Of a stretch of DNA of 52,660 nucleotides, positions 23,845 to 32,846 are shown piece by piece. This DNA is from Phocaeicola plebeius (GTDB lineage: Bacteria; Bacteroidota; Bacteroidia; Bacteroidales; Bacteroidaceae). The notes under the pieces are model-generated. The model saw nothing but the letters and a program-made list of their open reading frames with translations, searched no databases and was not told the DNA's origin. A program made the translations under genes and the position numbers. The DNA lies in contig JALEPZ010000074.1 in assembly GCA_022767125.1 (NCBI GenBank), forward strand, positions 1-52,660, in the 5' to 3' direction. Positions within the stretch are counted from its first letter, which is position 1. The number at the start of each line of letters is the position of its first letter.

Positions 23845-24888
23845 ATGATAAAGTCAGATTATCCCTCCGTCCTGCTGATTTATACAGGCGGTACTATCGG
23901 AATGATTGAAAACCCGGAAACCGGTGCGCTGGAAGCTTTCAATTTCGACCAGTTGCAGGAGAATGTGCCGGAACTGAAACGGTTCAACTACCTCATCTCT
24001 TCCTACCAGTTTACACCGCCAATCGATTCGTCGGACATGGAGCCGTCGCTGTGGGCCAAGCTGGTGAAGATCATCCATTACAACTACGATAATTTCGACG
24101 GATTTGTGATTCTGCACGGCACGGACACGATGGCTTATACGGCTTCGGCATTGAGCTTTATGCTCGAAAACCTGTCCAAGCCGGTCATCCTGACGGGCAG
24201 TCAGCTGCCGATTGGGGTACTGCGGACCGACGGGAAGGAAAACCTGATTACCGCCATCGAGATGGCGGCCGCCAAGCATCCCGACGGAACGGCCATTGTG
24301 CCCGAAGTGTGCATCTTCTTCGAGAACCATCTGATGCGGGGGAATCGGACCACCAAAATCAATGCAGAGAACTTCAATGCCTTCCGGTCGTACAACTATC
24401 CGCTGCTGGCTACTGCCGGTATCCACATCAAGTATGAATACGACCGTATCCGCCGTCCCGACCCGTCGCGGCCGTTCCATCCGCACTATGCGTACGACAC
24501 GAACGTGATTATCCTGACGCTCTTTCCGGGCATACAGGAGAACGTAATCCGAACGGTGCTCGAAACGCCGGGATTGCGGGCGGTTATCCTGAAGACCTAC
24601 GGGTCGGGCAATGCGCCTCAGAAGCCGTGGTTCATCAGTCTGCTGAAAGAGGCTACGCAACGCGGCATCGTCATCGTGAACATTTCGCAATGCCAGACCG
24701 GCATGGTGGAGATGGGGCGCTACGAGACGGGGCTTCACTTGCTGGATGCCGGAGTCATCAGCGGCTATGACGCCACGGTGGAGTGTGTGCTCACCAAACT
24801 GATGTTCCTCATCGGACACAAGCTCACGCCGCGCGAAATCCGCAACGAGATGAGCCGTCCGCTGGCCGGAGAGTTCACGAAGGAATAG
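23845..24888 (+). CDS. ansA: L-asparaginase, type I (AnsA-like), 347 aa
   Basis: The enzyme hydrolyses asparagine to aspartate and ammonia. Both nucleophile motifs are present: LLIYTGGTIGM near the N terminus, with the first catalytic Thr, and FVILHGTDTMAYTASAL, with the TDT triplet. There is no signal peptide, so it is cytoplasmic, as in the low-affinity type I group. The frame can be extended upstream into repeat copy D, but the promoter box at 23808 makes MIKSDYPSVLLIY the sensible start. It heads a three-gene plus-strand unit with the EamA transporter 12 bases on and the helicase. Confidence 0.93.
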   Translation: MIKSDYPSVLLIYTGGTIGMIENPETGALEAFNFDQLQENVPELKRFNYLISSYQFTPPIDSSDMEPSLWAKLVKIIHYNYDNFDGFVILHGTDTMAYTASALSFMLENLSKPVILTGSQLPIGVLRTDGKENLITAIEMAAAKHPDGTAIVPEVCIFFENHLMRGNRTTKINAENFNAFRSYNYPLLATAGIHIKYEYDRIRRPDPSRPFHPHYAYDTNVIILTLFPGIQENVIRTVLETPGLRAVILKTYGSGNAPQKPWFISLLKEATQRGIVIVNISQCQTGMVEMGRYETGLHLLDAGVISGYDATVECVLTKLMFLIGHKLTPREIRNEMSRPLAGEFTKE

Positions 24889-24900
24889 GAGAGAGAAAAA

Positions 24901-25818
24901 ATGATGAATATACGTACGATGAAAGCCCACATGGCGCTGTTGGCGGCGGCCAGCATGTGGGGACTGATGGCTCCCATTGGCAAGGCCGCCATGGAGGCCG
25001 GCATTTCCGGACTGATGATGGCCAATCTGCGGATGCTGGGGGCTGCCGTCTGCTTCTGGGTCACTTCCTTTTTCTCCAAGCAGGAGAAGGTATCTCCCCA
25101 TGACCTGCTCCTGCTGTTCTTTGCTGGCATGCTCGGCATTGTCTGCAACCAGGGATGTTATACGTTCGGACTGTCCATTACGTCGCCGGTCGATGCGTCC
25201 ATCATGACCACCACCATGCCTATCGTGACGATGGTGCTGGCCGCCCTGTTCCTGAAAGAACCGGTGACTCCCAAGAAGGTGGTGGGCGTGATGCTGGGCT
25301 CGCTGGGGGCCTTGACGCTGATACTCAGCAATGCGGGGACAGGAGGACAGGAAGGCAGTGTGTGGGGCGATGCGCTCTGTGTCACTGCACAGGTCAGCTT
25401 TGCCTGCTACCTGACCATCTTCAAACGGCTCATCACCCGTTACCATGTCATCACGCTGATGAAGTGGATGTTCACCTATGCAGCCATCTGCTTCATTCCT
25501 TTTTCGTATCACGACTTCGCTGTGACCGACCTGACGGCGTTCCCGCTGCGGGTATGGGCCGAGGCGGGCTATGTCATTTTCTTCGGAACCTATGTGGCCT
25601 ATATCCTGATGCTGGTGGGGCAGAAGGCCCTCCGGCCTACGGTGGTGAGCATGTACAATTACATGCAGCCGGTGGTGGGCAGCAGTGTGTCGGTGGCCGT
25701 AGGCATGGCTACGTTCGGCTGGGTGAAGGCGGTAGCTGCCGTCTGCATCTTTGTTGGTGTGTATATCGTGACGCAGAGCAAGTCGCGGGCGGAAATGCTG
25801 GCCAAGCAAGAACAGTAA
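24901..25818 (+). CDS. EamA/DMT-superfamily transporter, 305 aa
   Basis: About ten hydrophobic helices in two similar halves mark the drug/metabolite transporter superfamily: the first half starts LLAAASMWGLMAPIGKAAMEAG, the second contains YVIFFGTYVAYILMLVGQKAL and ends in the typical PVVGSSVSVAVGMATFG helix. It is an inner-membrane permease, probably exporting a small metabolite or amino acid. Co-transcription with asparaginase would fit export of an amino acid, but nothing in the sequence shows the substrate. ATGs at 24901 and 24904 are equally possible. Confidence 0.85.
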   Translation: MMNIRTMKAHMALLAAASMWGLMAPIGKAAMEAGISGLMMANLRMLGAAVCFWVTSFFSKQEKVSPHDLLLLFFAGMLGIVCNQGCYTFGLSITSPVDASIMTTTMPIVTMVLAALFLKEPVTPKKVVGVMLGSLGALTLILSNAGTGGQEGSVWGDALCVTAQVSFACYLTIFKRLITRYHVITLMKWMFTYAAICFIPFSYHDFAVTDLTAFPLRVWAEAGYVIFFGTYVAYILMLVGQKALRPTVVSMYNYMQPVVGSSVSVAVGMATFGWVKAVAAVCIFVGVYIVTQSKSRAEMLAKQEQ

Positions 25819-25840
25819 TCATCGGGCGGAGGTATTGTCT

Positions 25841-27721
25841 ATGACGAATTTTGAAAGTGCGACACTGACTTTGCAGCATCAGTATGAATGGCTGAAGGTG
25901 GAGTATGAATACGAGAAAGAACAGTTCCGTCGGCAGACCGAGGTGATGGGAATCGGACGGAAGGTGAAACGGGGCATGTGCTGGCATCCCGTCCGCTTGG
26001 GGCGCAGCTATTACAATGCGCTCAACCAGCAGGTAGTGGAGGTAGAGCGTACGGAAGACCGGGAAATAGAGCACTTGTTCGAGTACGGCCGGCCCGTCTG
26101 TTTCTTTTCGGAAGACGGGTCGGGAAAACTGAGTTACCTGAACTTTGTCGCTACGGTGAGTTATGCCGAGGAAGACCGCATGGTCGTGGCGTTGCCCGGA
26201 CCCGATGCGCTGGTGGCCTTGCAGGGACGCGAGCGGTTGGGGGTGCAGCTCTATTTCGATGAAACCAGTTACCGCCTGATGTTCGAGGCCCTGCAGCAGG
26301 TGATGAGTGCCCGCAACAGCCGGTTGGCGGAGTTGCGCGATCGGTTCCACGGGCCTCAGCCTCTCTCTTGGTTCCAGTTTCAGCCGATGCGCTTTCCCTG
26401 GCTCAATCCGTCGCAGGAGGCGGCGGTGAACCGGGTGCTGCATGCCAAGGATGTGGCCATCGTTCATGGCCCTCCCGGGACGGGAAAGACCACTACGCTG
26501 GTGGAGGCCATCTATGAAACGTTGCACCGTGAGAACCAGGTGCTGGTGTGTGCGCAGAGCAACATGGCGGTAGACTGGATCAGCGAAAAGCTGGTGGACC
26601 GTGGCGTGAGTGTGCTGCGAATTGGGAATCCTACTCGTGTCAACGACAAGATGCTATCTTTCACCTACGAGCGGCGCTTTGAGGCGCACCCCGACTATCC
26701 GCAGCTGTGGAGCCTCCGAAAGGCGGTGCGGGAGTTGTATGCCCACGCACGGAAAGGCACCGAGCGGGAGGCGGTGAGGCAGAAAATCAACTCCTTGAAA
26801 GACCGGGCTACGGAACTGGAAATCCGTATCCATGCAGCCCTGTTCGGCGAAGCGAGGGTGATTGCCTGTACCCTGACGGGCAGTGCCAGCCGGCTGCTCG
26901 CCGGACAGAAGTTCGGCACCCTGTTCATCGACGAGGCGGCACAGGCCCTCGAAGCGGCGTGCTGGATTGCCATCCGCAAGGCCGACCGGGTGGTGCTGGC
27001 AGGCGACCACCAGCAGTTGCCTCCTACGGTGAAGTCGCCGCAGGCATTGCGGGCCGGGCTGGGGCGTACGCTGATGCAGACACTGGTGGCGGACAAGCCG
27101 GAGGCGGTGTCGCTGCTACAGCTGCAGTATCGCATGAACGAGGAGATCATGCACTTCTCCTCCCAATGGTTCTACGACGGCCGCCTGCAGGCTGCTCCCG
27201 AAGTGAAATACCGCGGATTGCTCGATTTCGATACCCCGATAGAATGGATAGAGACCGACGAGCTGGACAGTCCGGAGGAGTTCGTCGGCGAGAATTACGG
27301 ACGCATCAACAAGCCGGAAGCGGAACTGACGGTCGACCGGCTGAAAGCCTACATCACCAAAATCGGCCGCGAGCGTTTCCTGGAAGAGCGGATCGATGTC
27401 GGGGTCATCTCCCCCTACAAGGCACAGGTGCAGTATCTGCGGCAGTTGCTGCAGCGCGACGATTTCTTCAAGCCTTACTGGCAGGCACTGACGGTGAATA
27501 CGGTAGACGGCTTTCAGGGGCAGGAGCGCGATGTCATTCTGATCAGTCTGGTGCGGGCGAACGAAGATGGGCAAATCGGCTTTCTGGGCGACTTGCGGCG
27601 CATGAATGTGGCCATGACCCGTGCCCGCATGAAACTGATGATCCTGGGCAATGCGGCCACCCTGACCCGCCACACGTTCTACCGCCAGCTCTATGAATAT
27701 GTGAAGCAGGTCGGCGGGTGA
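25841..27721 (+). CDS. Superfamily 1B helicase (Upf1/IGHMBP2-like), 626 aa
   Basis: All SF1 motifs can be read: Walker A GPPGTGKTTT, motif II FIDEAAQAL, motif III LAGDHQQLPPTV, motif IV/V around LQYRMNEEIMHFSSQWFY and DGFQGQERDVILISLVR, and motif VI NVAMTRARMKL. The N-terminal region (about 1-180) resembles the OB/stalk of IGHMBP2-like helicases that translocate 5' to 3' on DNA or RNA. It is cytoplasmic and its physiological substrate is unknown. A strong SD (GGCGGAGGT) eight bases before ATG 25841 decides that start over TTG 25835. It overlaps nothing and ends seven bases before the convergent nudC. Confidence 0.92.
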   Translation: MTNFESATLTLQHQYEWLKVEYEYEKEQFRRQTEVMGIGRKVKRGMCWHPVRLGRSYYNALNQQVVEVERTEDREIEHLFEYGRPVCFFSEDGSGKLSYLNFVATVSYAEEDRMVVALPGPDALVALQGRERLGVQLYFDETSYRLMFEALQQVMSARNSRLAELRDRFHGPQPLSWFQFQPMRFPWLNPSQEAAVNRVLHAKDVAIVHGPPGTGKTTTLVEAIYETLHRENQVLVCAQSNMAVDWISEKLVDRGVSVLRIGNPTRVNDKMLSFTYERRFEAHPDYPQLWSLRKAVRELYAHARKGTEREAVRQKINSLKDRATELEIRIHAALFGEARVIACTLTGSASRLLAGQKFGTLFIDEAAQALEAACWIAIRKADRVVLAGDHQQLPPTVKSPQALRAGLGRTLMQTLVADKPEAVSLLQLQYRMNEEIMHFSSQWFYDGRLQAAPEVKYRGLLDFDTPIEWIETDELDSPEEFVGENYGRINKPEAELTVDRLKAYITKIGRERFLEERIDVGVISPYKAQVQYLRQLLQRDDFFKPYWQALTVNTVDGFQGQERDVILISLVRANEDGQIGFLGDLRRMNVAMTRARMKLMILGNAATLTRHTFYRQLYEYVKQVGG

Positions 27722-27728
27722 GTCCCGC

Positions 27729-28517
27729 CTACACTTCCCCGGCCAGCCAGGCATCGATGAGGCGGCGGGCAATGCTGAGCTTCTTCGGAATCTCGGGCAG
27801 GTTGTCGCGGTGGTAGAACGCCCCCGCACTCAGTTCTTCCGATTGCAGCTTGATGGTGCCGCCGGCATAGTCGGCGGTATAGCCCACCATGATGCCGCTG
27901 GGATAGGGCCAGGGCTGGCTGCCGAAATAGCGCAGGTTGCGGATGGTGAGTCCCGTTTCCTCCATCACTTCCCGGTGTACGCATTCTTCGAGTGTTTCGC
28001 CGGGCTCGAGGAAGCCGGCCACCAGTCCCTTGAAGTTGCCTCGGAAGTTGCGGGCATGTACCAGCAAAATGCTGTCGTCTTTCTTGATAAGCACGATGAT
28101 GGCCGGCGAGATGCGGGGATAGAATTCCTGGCGGCACTCCGGACAGCGTTTGGCAATGGGGGTCACCTGCTGGGTGGGCACACCACACATGGGGCAGTAG
28201 CGGCTGTTCCTGTCCCAGTTGAGTATCTGAGAGGCTTTTCCGGCCCGTTGGTATTCCGCGAATGGCAGTACGTCAAATGAAGCCCGCAGGTCTTTCATCA
28301 TGCGGGGACTGTGCTCGTCGCCGGCCACCGGATGGTGGATGGCATAGGTCTTGGCCGGCCATCCGTTCAGTTCGCCGATGAGGTGGACAGTACTGCCCAC
28401 AGGCACTTCCACCGGCGGTTCAGGACCGACGGGAATGTGGTAGCCGTCGGCCTGTTTCTCAATCAGTACCTGTCCGCTGTTGAAGACGAACCAGGCACAT
28501 ACATTTTCCTTGTTCAT
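27729..28517 (-). CDS. nudC: NAD(H) pyrophosphatase / RNA decapping NUDIX hydrolase, 262 aa
   Basis: NudC hydrolyses NADH and removes NAD caps from RNA. A four-cysteine zinc ribbon (CPMCG ... CPEC) precedes the NUDIX box GFLEPGETLEECVHREVMEE. The NudC-specific SQPWPYPSGIMVGY follows the box. Residues before the zinc ribbon form the usual N-terminal domain. It is cytoplasmic. The gene lies 31 bases after tex on the same strand and is likely read with it. Confidence 0.94.
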   Translation of the reverse strand: MNKENVCAWFVFNSGQVLIEKQADGYHIPVGPEPPVEVPVGSTVHLIGELNGWPAKTYAIHHPVAGDEHSPRMMKDLRASFDVLPFAEYQRAGKASQILNWDRNSRYCPMCGVPTQQVTPIAKRCPECRQEFYPRISPAIIVLIKKDDSILLVHARNFRGNFKGLVAGFLEPGETLEECVHREVMEETGLTIRNLRYFGSQPWPYPSGIMVGYTADYAGGTIKLQSEELSAGAFYHRDNLPEIPKKLSIARRLIDAWLAGEV

Positions 28518-28548
28518 GACTGTTGGTTGATGATGATGCTTCCTGTTA

Positions 28549-30684
28549 TTAACCCTGTTTCATGGTCAGCTGTATCCGTTTCCGTTCCCGGTCGATGCCC
28601 ATCACCCTCACTCGCACGTGCTGGTGGATGCTGACGACCGTTGTCGGGTCGGAAACGAAATGGTCCGCCAGTTGGGAGACGTGTACCAGTCCTTTCTCCT
28701 TGATGCCGAAGTCGACGAAACAGCCGAAGTTGGTGATGTTGGTCACGATGCCCGGCAGCTCCATCCCCTCGCGCAGGTCGTCGATGGTACGCACGTTGGG
28801 GTCAAACTCCATGGCCTGGATGGTCTGTCGGGGGTCGCGTCCCGGCTTGTCCAGTTCCTGGAGGATGTCGGTCAGGGTGGGCAGGCCGACCGTCTCTGTC
28901 ACATAGTTTTCCGGACGGATAGCCGCGCGCAGCTGCTTGTCCTGCATCAGTTCGTTCACGGTGCAGTGCAGGTCCTTCGCCATCTGCTCCACGATGCCGT
29001 AGCTCTCCGGGTGTACCGCCGAATTGTCCAGCGGGTTCGCTGCCTGGGGAATCCGGAGGAATCCGGCACACTGCTCGAACGCCTTGGCCCCCATACGCGG
29101 TACCTTCAGCAGTTCGCGGCGGGAACGGAACGGGCCGTTGGCGGTGCGGTAGTCAACGATGTTCTGTGCCAGTGTGGGGCCCAGTCCCGACACGTAGGTC
29201 AGGAGGTGCTTGCTGGCGGTGTTCACGTTGACCCCTACCAGGTTGACACAGCTCTCTACCGTCTGGTCGAGCGAGGCTTTCAGCTGGGTCTGGTCTACAT
29301 CGTGCTGGTATTGGCCCACGCCGATGGACTTGGCATCAATCTTCACCAGTTCCGCCAGCGGGTCCATCAGCCGCCGGCCGATGGAAACGGCTCCGCGCAC
29401 CGTCACGTCGTAGTCTGGAAACTCTTCGCGGGCCGTCTTCGAGGCCGAATAGATGGAGGCACCGTCTTCGCTGACCACGAACACCTGTACGGGGCGGTCG
29501 TAGCGTTGCGAAGTCACGAACAGTTCGGTGTCCCGGCTGGCCGTTCCGTTGCCGAGGGCAATGGCCTCTATCTTGTATTGTTCCACCAGCTTCACCAGCT
29601 TGCGGGCGGCCAGCGCCTGTTCCGACTTGGGCGGATGCGGATAGATGGCCTCGTTGTGGAGCAAGGCCCCTTGCGCATCCAGACACACCACCTTGCAGCC
29701 CGTACGGAATCCCGGGTCGATGCCCAACACCCGTTTCTGCCCCAGGGGCGGGGCCAGCAACAACTGGCGCAGGTTGGCCGCAAAAACGCGGATGGCTTCC
29801 TCGTCGGCCTTCGCCTTGCTGAGGGCGGCAAACTCGGTCTCGATGGACGGACGGAGCAGCCGCTTGTAGGCATCCTCCACGGCTGCCGCCACTTCTTGCG
29901 AGCACTCGCTGCGGCCCTTTACGTAATGGCGCTTCAGGCCCTCCATGCACATCTCTTCATCGTCGGGAGTGATGCTCACCTTCAGGATGCCTTCCGCTTC
30001 TCCACGCCGGAGTGCCAGCAGACGGTGGGACGAACATCTGCGCAGTGGTTCGCAGAAGTCGAAGTAGTCGCGGTATTTCGCGGCGGCCTCGTCCGTTTCC
30101 TTGCCCTTGGCCACTTTCGAGTGGATCATTCCTTTCCGGTCGAATTGTCTGCGCAGCGTCTGGCGCGTCTGTTCGTTCTCGCTCACCAGTTCGGCAATGA
30201 TGTCGCGTGCCCCCTTCAGGGCCTCGTCCGCATCTTTCACCTCTCCTTTAACATAAGGTAGGGCCAGCTTTTCCAGCGGGGATCCGGTGCGCTGCAGGAG
30301 CAGTGTCTGCGCCAAGGGTTCCAGTCCCTTCTGGCGGGCCGCTTCGGCGCGTGTCTTTCGCTTAGGCTTATAGGGCAGGTAGATGTCCTCCAGTTCGGTG
30401 GCATCCCAACAACGGTCGATGCGCCGGCTCAGTTCGTCGGTCATCTTTCCTTGCCCCTCGATGGTGGAGCGGACGGTCTCCTTGCGCTTGGCCAGTTCGG
30501 CCAGCTTGTTATAGCGGTCGTTGATTTCGCCAATCTTCACTTCGTCCAGTCCGCCGGTCGATTCCTTGCGGTAACGGCTGATGAAAGGGATGGTCGCTCC
30601 GGAAAGGAGCAGCTTGAGGGTATTGTCAATGCGGTGTTCGGGCAGCTGCATGGCTGCCGCAATCATCGGGGTGAATGCTTCCAT
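28549..30684 (-). CDS. tex: Tex-family S1 RNA-binding protein, 711 aa
   Basis: Tex is a large transcription-associated protein that binds nucleic acid. The N-terminal helical region contains PFISRYRKESTGGLDEVKI. The YqgF/RNase H-like domain starts at VLGIDPGFRTGCKVV. Helix-hairpin-helix repeats lie around LTYVSGLGPTLAQNIVDYR, and the C terminus has an S1 domain (GMELPGIVTNITNFGCFVDFG) ending in the basic IQLTMKQG. Length and domain order are those of the family. It is divergent from mscL, with about 175 bases between the starts, and nudC follows. Confidence 0.95.
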   Translation of the reverse strand: MEAFTPMIAAAMQLPEHRIDNTLKLLLSGATIPFISRYRKESTGGLDEVKIGEINDRYNKLAELAKRKETVRSTIEGQGKMTDELSRRIDRCWDATELEDIYLPYKPKRKTRAEAARQKGLEPLAQTLLLQRTGSPLEKLALPYVKGEVKDADEALKGARDIIAELVSENEQTRQTLRRQFDRKGMIHSKVAKGKETDEAAAKYRDYFDFCEPLRRCSSHRLLALRRGEAEGILKVSITPDDEEMCMEGLKRHYVKGRSECSQEVAAAVEDAYKRLLRPSIETEFAALSKAKADEEAIRVFAANLRQLLLAPPLGQKRVLGIDPGFRTGCKVVCLDAQGALLHNEAIYPHPPKSEQALAARKLVKLVEQYKIEAIALGNGTASRDTELFVTSQRYDRPVQVFVVSEDGASIYSASKTAREEFPDYDVTVRGAVSIGRRLMDPLAELVKIDAKSIGVGQYQHDVDQTQLKASLDQTVESCVNLVGVNVNTASKHLLTYVSGLGPTLAQNIVDYRTANGPFRSRRELLKVPRMGAKAFEQCAGFLRIPQAANPLDNSAVHPESYGIVEQMAKDLHCTVNELMQDKQLRAAIRPENYVTETVGLPTLTDILQELDKPGRDPRQTIQAMEFDPNVRTIDDLREGMELPGIVTNITNFGCFVDFGIKEKGLVHVSQLADHFVSDPTTVVSIHQHVRVRVMGIDRERKRIQLTMKQG

Positions 30685-30805
30685 GTCTGTTTTTGTTCAT
30701 TTTCTTGTTTTCGCGGTAAAGGTAATCAAAAACTCCCATGTGGCAAAAATTCGTGCCCGAAGATTGATTTGAAGGGAAGATGGTGGGGGATAAGCGTTTT
30801 TTTCT

Positions 30806-30813
30806 TATCTTTG
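30806..30813 (+). promoter_or_regulatory. -7 box of mscL
   Basis: TATCTTTG matches TAnnTTTG, 47 bases before the ATG at 30861. Confidence 0.65.
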
Positions 30814-30860
30814 CGGCGAATTTGGGAGAATAATGTTTAATCTTTAATACTTCACTGATT

Positions 30861-31295
30861 ATGAAAAAAATGATTCAAGAGTTCAAGACATTCGCCATGA
30901 GAGGAAACGTGGTGGATATGGCCGTCGGTATCATCATTGGCGGTGCCTTCGGAAAGATTGTGTCTTCCGTAGTAGGCGACCTGATTATGCCGGCCATCGG
31001 GCTGTTGGTAGGCGGTGTCAACTTCTCCGACTTGAAACTGGTGCTGAAAGATGCTGTGATGGACGGAGAAACGGTCGTATCGCCTGAAGTAGCCATCGGT
31101 TATGGTAATTTCGTGCAGGTGGTATTCGACTTCCTGATCATTGCCTTTGCCGTATTTTTGCTGGTGAAGGGGGTTAACGCACTGACTACCCGTAAGAAGA
31201 AAGAGGAAGAAGCCAAGCCGGCCACTCCTCCGGCTCCTCCTGCCGATATCCAGTTGCTGACCGAAATCCGCGATTTGCTGAAGGAGAAGAAGTAA
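30861..31295 (+). CDS. mscL: Large-conductance mechanosensitive channel, 144 aa
   Basis: MscL opens under membrane tension to release solutes in hypo-osmotic shock. The start [40 protein letters not shown] is the amphipathic N-terminal helix and TM1 pore helix. TM2 lies around [16 protein letters not shown]. The C-terminal charged helix ([13 protein letters not shown] then [12 protein letters not shown]) forms the cytoplasmic bundle. The length is normal. It is monocistronic, closed by the terminator at 31319-31374. Confidence 0.96.
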   Translation: MKKMIQEFKTFAMRGNVVDMAVGIIIGGAFGKIVSSVVGDLIMPAIGLLVGGVNFSDLKLVLKDAVMDGETVVSPEVAIGYGNFVQVVFDFLIIAFAVFLLVKGVNALTTRKKKEEEAKPATPPAPPADIQLLTEIRDLLKEKK

Positions 31296-31318
31296 CGATA
31301 ACGTACAGGAACAGGACG

Positions 31319-31374
31319 AGGAATCCGTTGCTCGCTGGAAGTGTTTGACAGCGAGAGGCGGATTCCTTTTTTTC
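31319..31374 (+). terminator. Intrinsic terminator of mscL
   Basis: AGGAATCCG (31319-31327) pairs with CGGATTCCT (31359-31367), and CTCGCTG (31331-31337) pairs with CAGCGAG (31348-31354). Seven or more T follow. Confidence 0.9.
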
Positions 31375-31378
31375 TGTT

Positions 31379-31538
31379 GGGGGAGCCTGTCCGAAAACCT
31401 TGGGCCACCTATCCAACTGTCATGCTGAACGGAGTGAAGCATCTGAATACATCCCTTTTCGCTAACAGATTTCTCACTTCGTTCGAAATGACAGGGAAAA
31501 AAGGAAAGCGGAAAACAATTCTCGGACAGCCTGGGGGG
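31379..31538 (+). repeat. Palindromic intergenic repeat, copy E
   Basis: The cleanest copy. Tips CTGTCCGA (from 31387) and TCGGACAG (to 31530) are perfect inverted repeats. Inside, the blocks TGTCATGCTGAACG and CGTTCGAAATGACA pair imperfectly around the loop AATACATCCC. A short extra fragment of the tip (CTGTCCGAGAA) follows at 31541-31551. It lies between the convergent mscL and nth genes. Confidence 0.88.
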
Positions 31539-31565
31539 TGCTGTCCGAGAATGTGTAGATTCCCG

Positions 31566-32207
31566 TCACATCCCTTTCCGGAAGGCTTGGCAGAGTCCGT
31601 TCAGTCCGCATTCGCCGCATTTAGGGGAACGGGCCGTGCAGACATAGCGGCCATGCAGGATGAGCCAATGGTGGGCGGTGGGCACCACTTCCTGAGGAAT
31701 GTATTTCATCAGGTAGCGTTCGGTGGCGAGCGGCGTGGTGCAGCTGGCAGGTACCAGTCCGATGCGGTGGCTGACGCGGAACACGTGGGTATCCACTGCC
31801 ATGGCCGCCTTGTTGAACACCACACTCTGGATGACGTTGGCCGTTTTCCGTCCCACCCCCGGCAGCTTTACTAGTTCTTCCAGCGTATCGGGTACCTCGC
31901 CTCCGAAGTCCTTCACCAGCATCTGTGCCATGCCCGCCAGGTGCTTGGCCTTGTTGTTGGGATAGCTGACGCTGCGGATGTATTCGTAGAGCACTTCGGG
32001 ACTGGCTTCCGCCATCACTTCGGCAGTGGGAAAGTCGCGGAACAGGGGAGGGGTGATGAGGTTTACCCGCTTGTCGGTACACTGGGCACTGAGGATGACC
32101 GCCACTAACAACTGGAAAGGATTTTCATAGTGCAGTTCGGTCTCTGCCACCGGCATCTCCTGTTGGAACCAGCCGATGACCCGTTCATATAGTTCTTTCT
32201 TACGCAT
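31566..32207 (-). CDS. nth: Endonuclease III, 213 aa
   Basis: Nth removes oxidised pyrimidines and cleaves the abasic site. The HhH motif LPGVGRKTANVI holds the catalytic lysine, and AVDTHVFRVSHRIG holds the catalytic aspartate. The iron-sulfur ligands C-X6-C-X2-C-X5-C (CTARSPKCGECG...) are complete at the C terminus. The start MRKKELYERVIG at 32207 is preferred over an upstream ATG that would lie before the -7 box TAATTTTG at 32232-32239. The gene is bracketed by repeat copies E and F in opposite orientation. Confidence 0.95.
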   Translation of the reverse strand: MRKKELYERVIGWFQQEMPVAETELHYENPFQLLVAVILSAQCTDKRVNLITPPLFRDFPTAEVMAEASPEVLYEYIRSVSYPNNKAKHLAGMAQMLVKDFGGEVPDTLEELVKLPGVGRKTANVIQSVVFNKAAMAVDTHVFRVSHRIGLVPASCTTPLATERYLMKYIPQEVVPTAHHWLILHGRYVCTARSPKCGECGLNGLCQAFRKGM

Positions 32208-32231
32208 ACTGTTCGGTTTAAATAGACGAGG

Positions 32232-32239
32232 CAAAATTA
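32232..32239 (-). promoter_or_regulatory. -7 box of nth
   Basis: TAATTTTG on the minus strand matches TAnnTTTG, 25 bases before the nth start. Confidence 0.6.
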
Positions 32240-32383
32240 CGATTTTCCTGGATATTTCGCAAGAAATCTCTTGCCGCTCACGACTCTATTGGTCATCCCC
32301 AGACAAGTGCAGTCATGACGATGCCTCCTCTACGTTCCCATTGTTTTTTAATTTTCCCCAATGCGATATTTTATGGATATATT

Positions 32384-32434
32384 CGATTCTTGGTCGGTAA
32401 GTCGAAAAATAATAGAGTTACCGATAAAGAATCG
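32384..32434. promoter_or_regulatory. Inverted repeat upstream of an orphan promoter
   Basis: The 17-base arm at 32384-32400 (CGATTCTTGGTCGGTAA) and its near-exact complement at 32418-32434 differ at two positions, separated by a 17-base spacer. It lies 13 bases upstream of the -7 box at 32448. Such an arrangement can be an operator for a dimeric regulator or the stem of an RNA. No regulator gene is adjacent. Confidence 0.6.
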
Positions 32435-32447
32435 AAAGATTTTTGCT

Positions 32448-32455
32448 TACCTTTG
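32448..32455 (+). promoter_or_regulatory. Orphan -7 box
   Basis: TACCTTTG is a perfect TAnnTTTG. The only frame close to it is the 22-residue ORF from ATG 32467 to TGA 32535 (begins MIAPQVGMIG), which resembles nothing I know. The product may be a small RNA or the remnant of a lost gene. Confidence 0.5.
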
Positions 32456-32500
32456 CACCAAATCAAATGATTGCTCCACAAGTGGGAATGATAGGTATGT

Positions 32501-32634
32501 TAATGACAAATGACATTAATGACATATTCAGTTGAAATCAGAATGTATCAAAGCGGCAATTCGCTCTACAACAGCGTATTACAACAATTTCACACCACTC
32601 GTTTGTCACGAATGTCATTTGTCATTTGTCATTA
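32501..32634. repeat. Short inverted repeats in non-coding sequence
   Basis: TAATGACAAATGACA at 32501-32515 is complementary to TGTCATTTGTCATTA at 32620-32634. Both belong to short tandem runs of ATGACA or TGTCAT. The arms are about 100 bases apart. No gene is recognised between them. Confidence 0.55.
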
Positions 32635-32746
32635 AGGCATCTGATAGGAATGACACGAATGTCTTTGTCAGTTGCCGCCTAACGACCTGGAACCGCCATT
32701 TCGTGGGCGAACCGTGAGCCGGAACAACCACAGTTATCACCCCATA

Positions 32747-32783
32747 ATAATGGCTGTTATAATACTTCTATAACAGCTATTAT
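32747..32783. repeat. 15-bp hairpin in non-coding sequence
   Basis: ATAATGGCTGTTATA (32747-32761) and TATAACAGCTATTAT (32769-32783) form a 15-bp stem with one G-U-type mismatch and a 7-base loop. There is no T-run. The rest of the stretch from 32535 to 32846 holds no gene that I can support. Confidence 0.55.
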
Positions 32784-32846
32784 CAGATACTTACAACGGC
32801 TATTCTTGCAAAATCCCGCTGAGTTAACGACGCTAAACGACATCGG

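Noticed and set aside
23854..25809. 651-codon open frame on the minus strand
   Set aside because: It runs antisense through asparaginase and the EamA transporter genes, is rich in His, Arg and Gln as expected of a shadow frame, and resembles no protein.
28618..30261. 547-codon open frame on the plus strand
   Set aside because: Antisense to tex.
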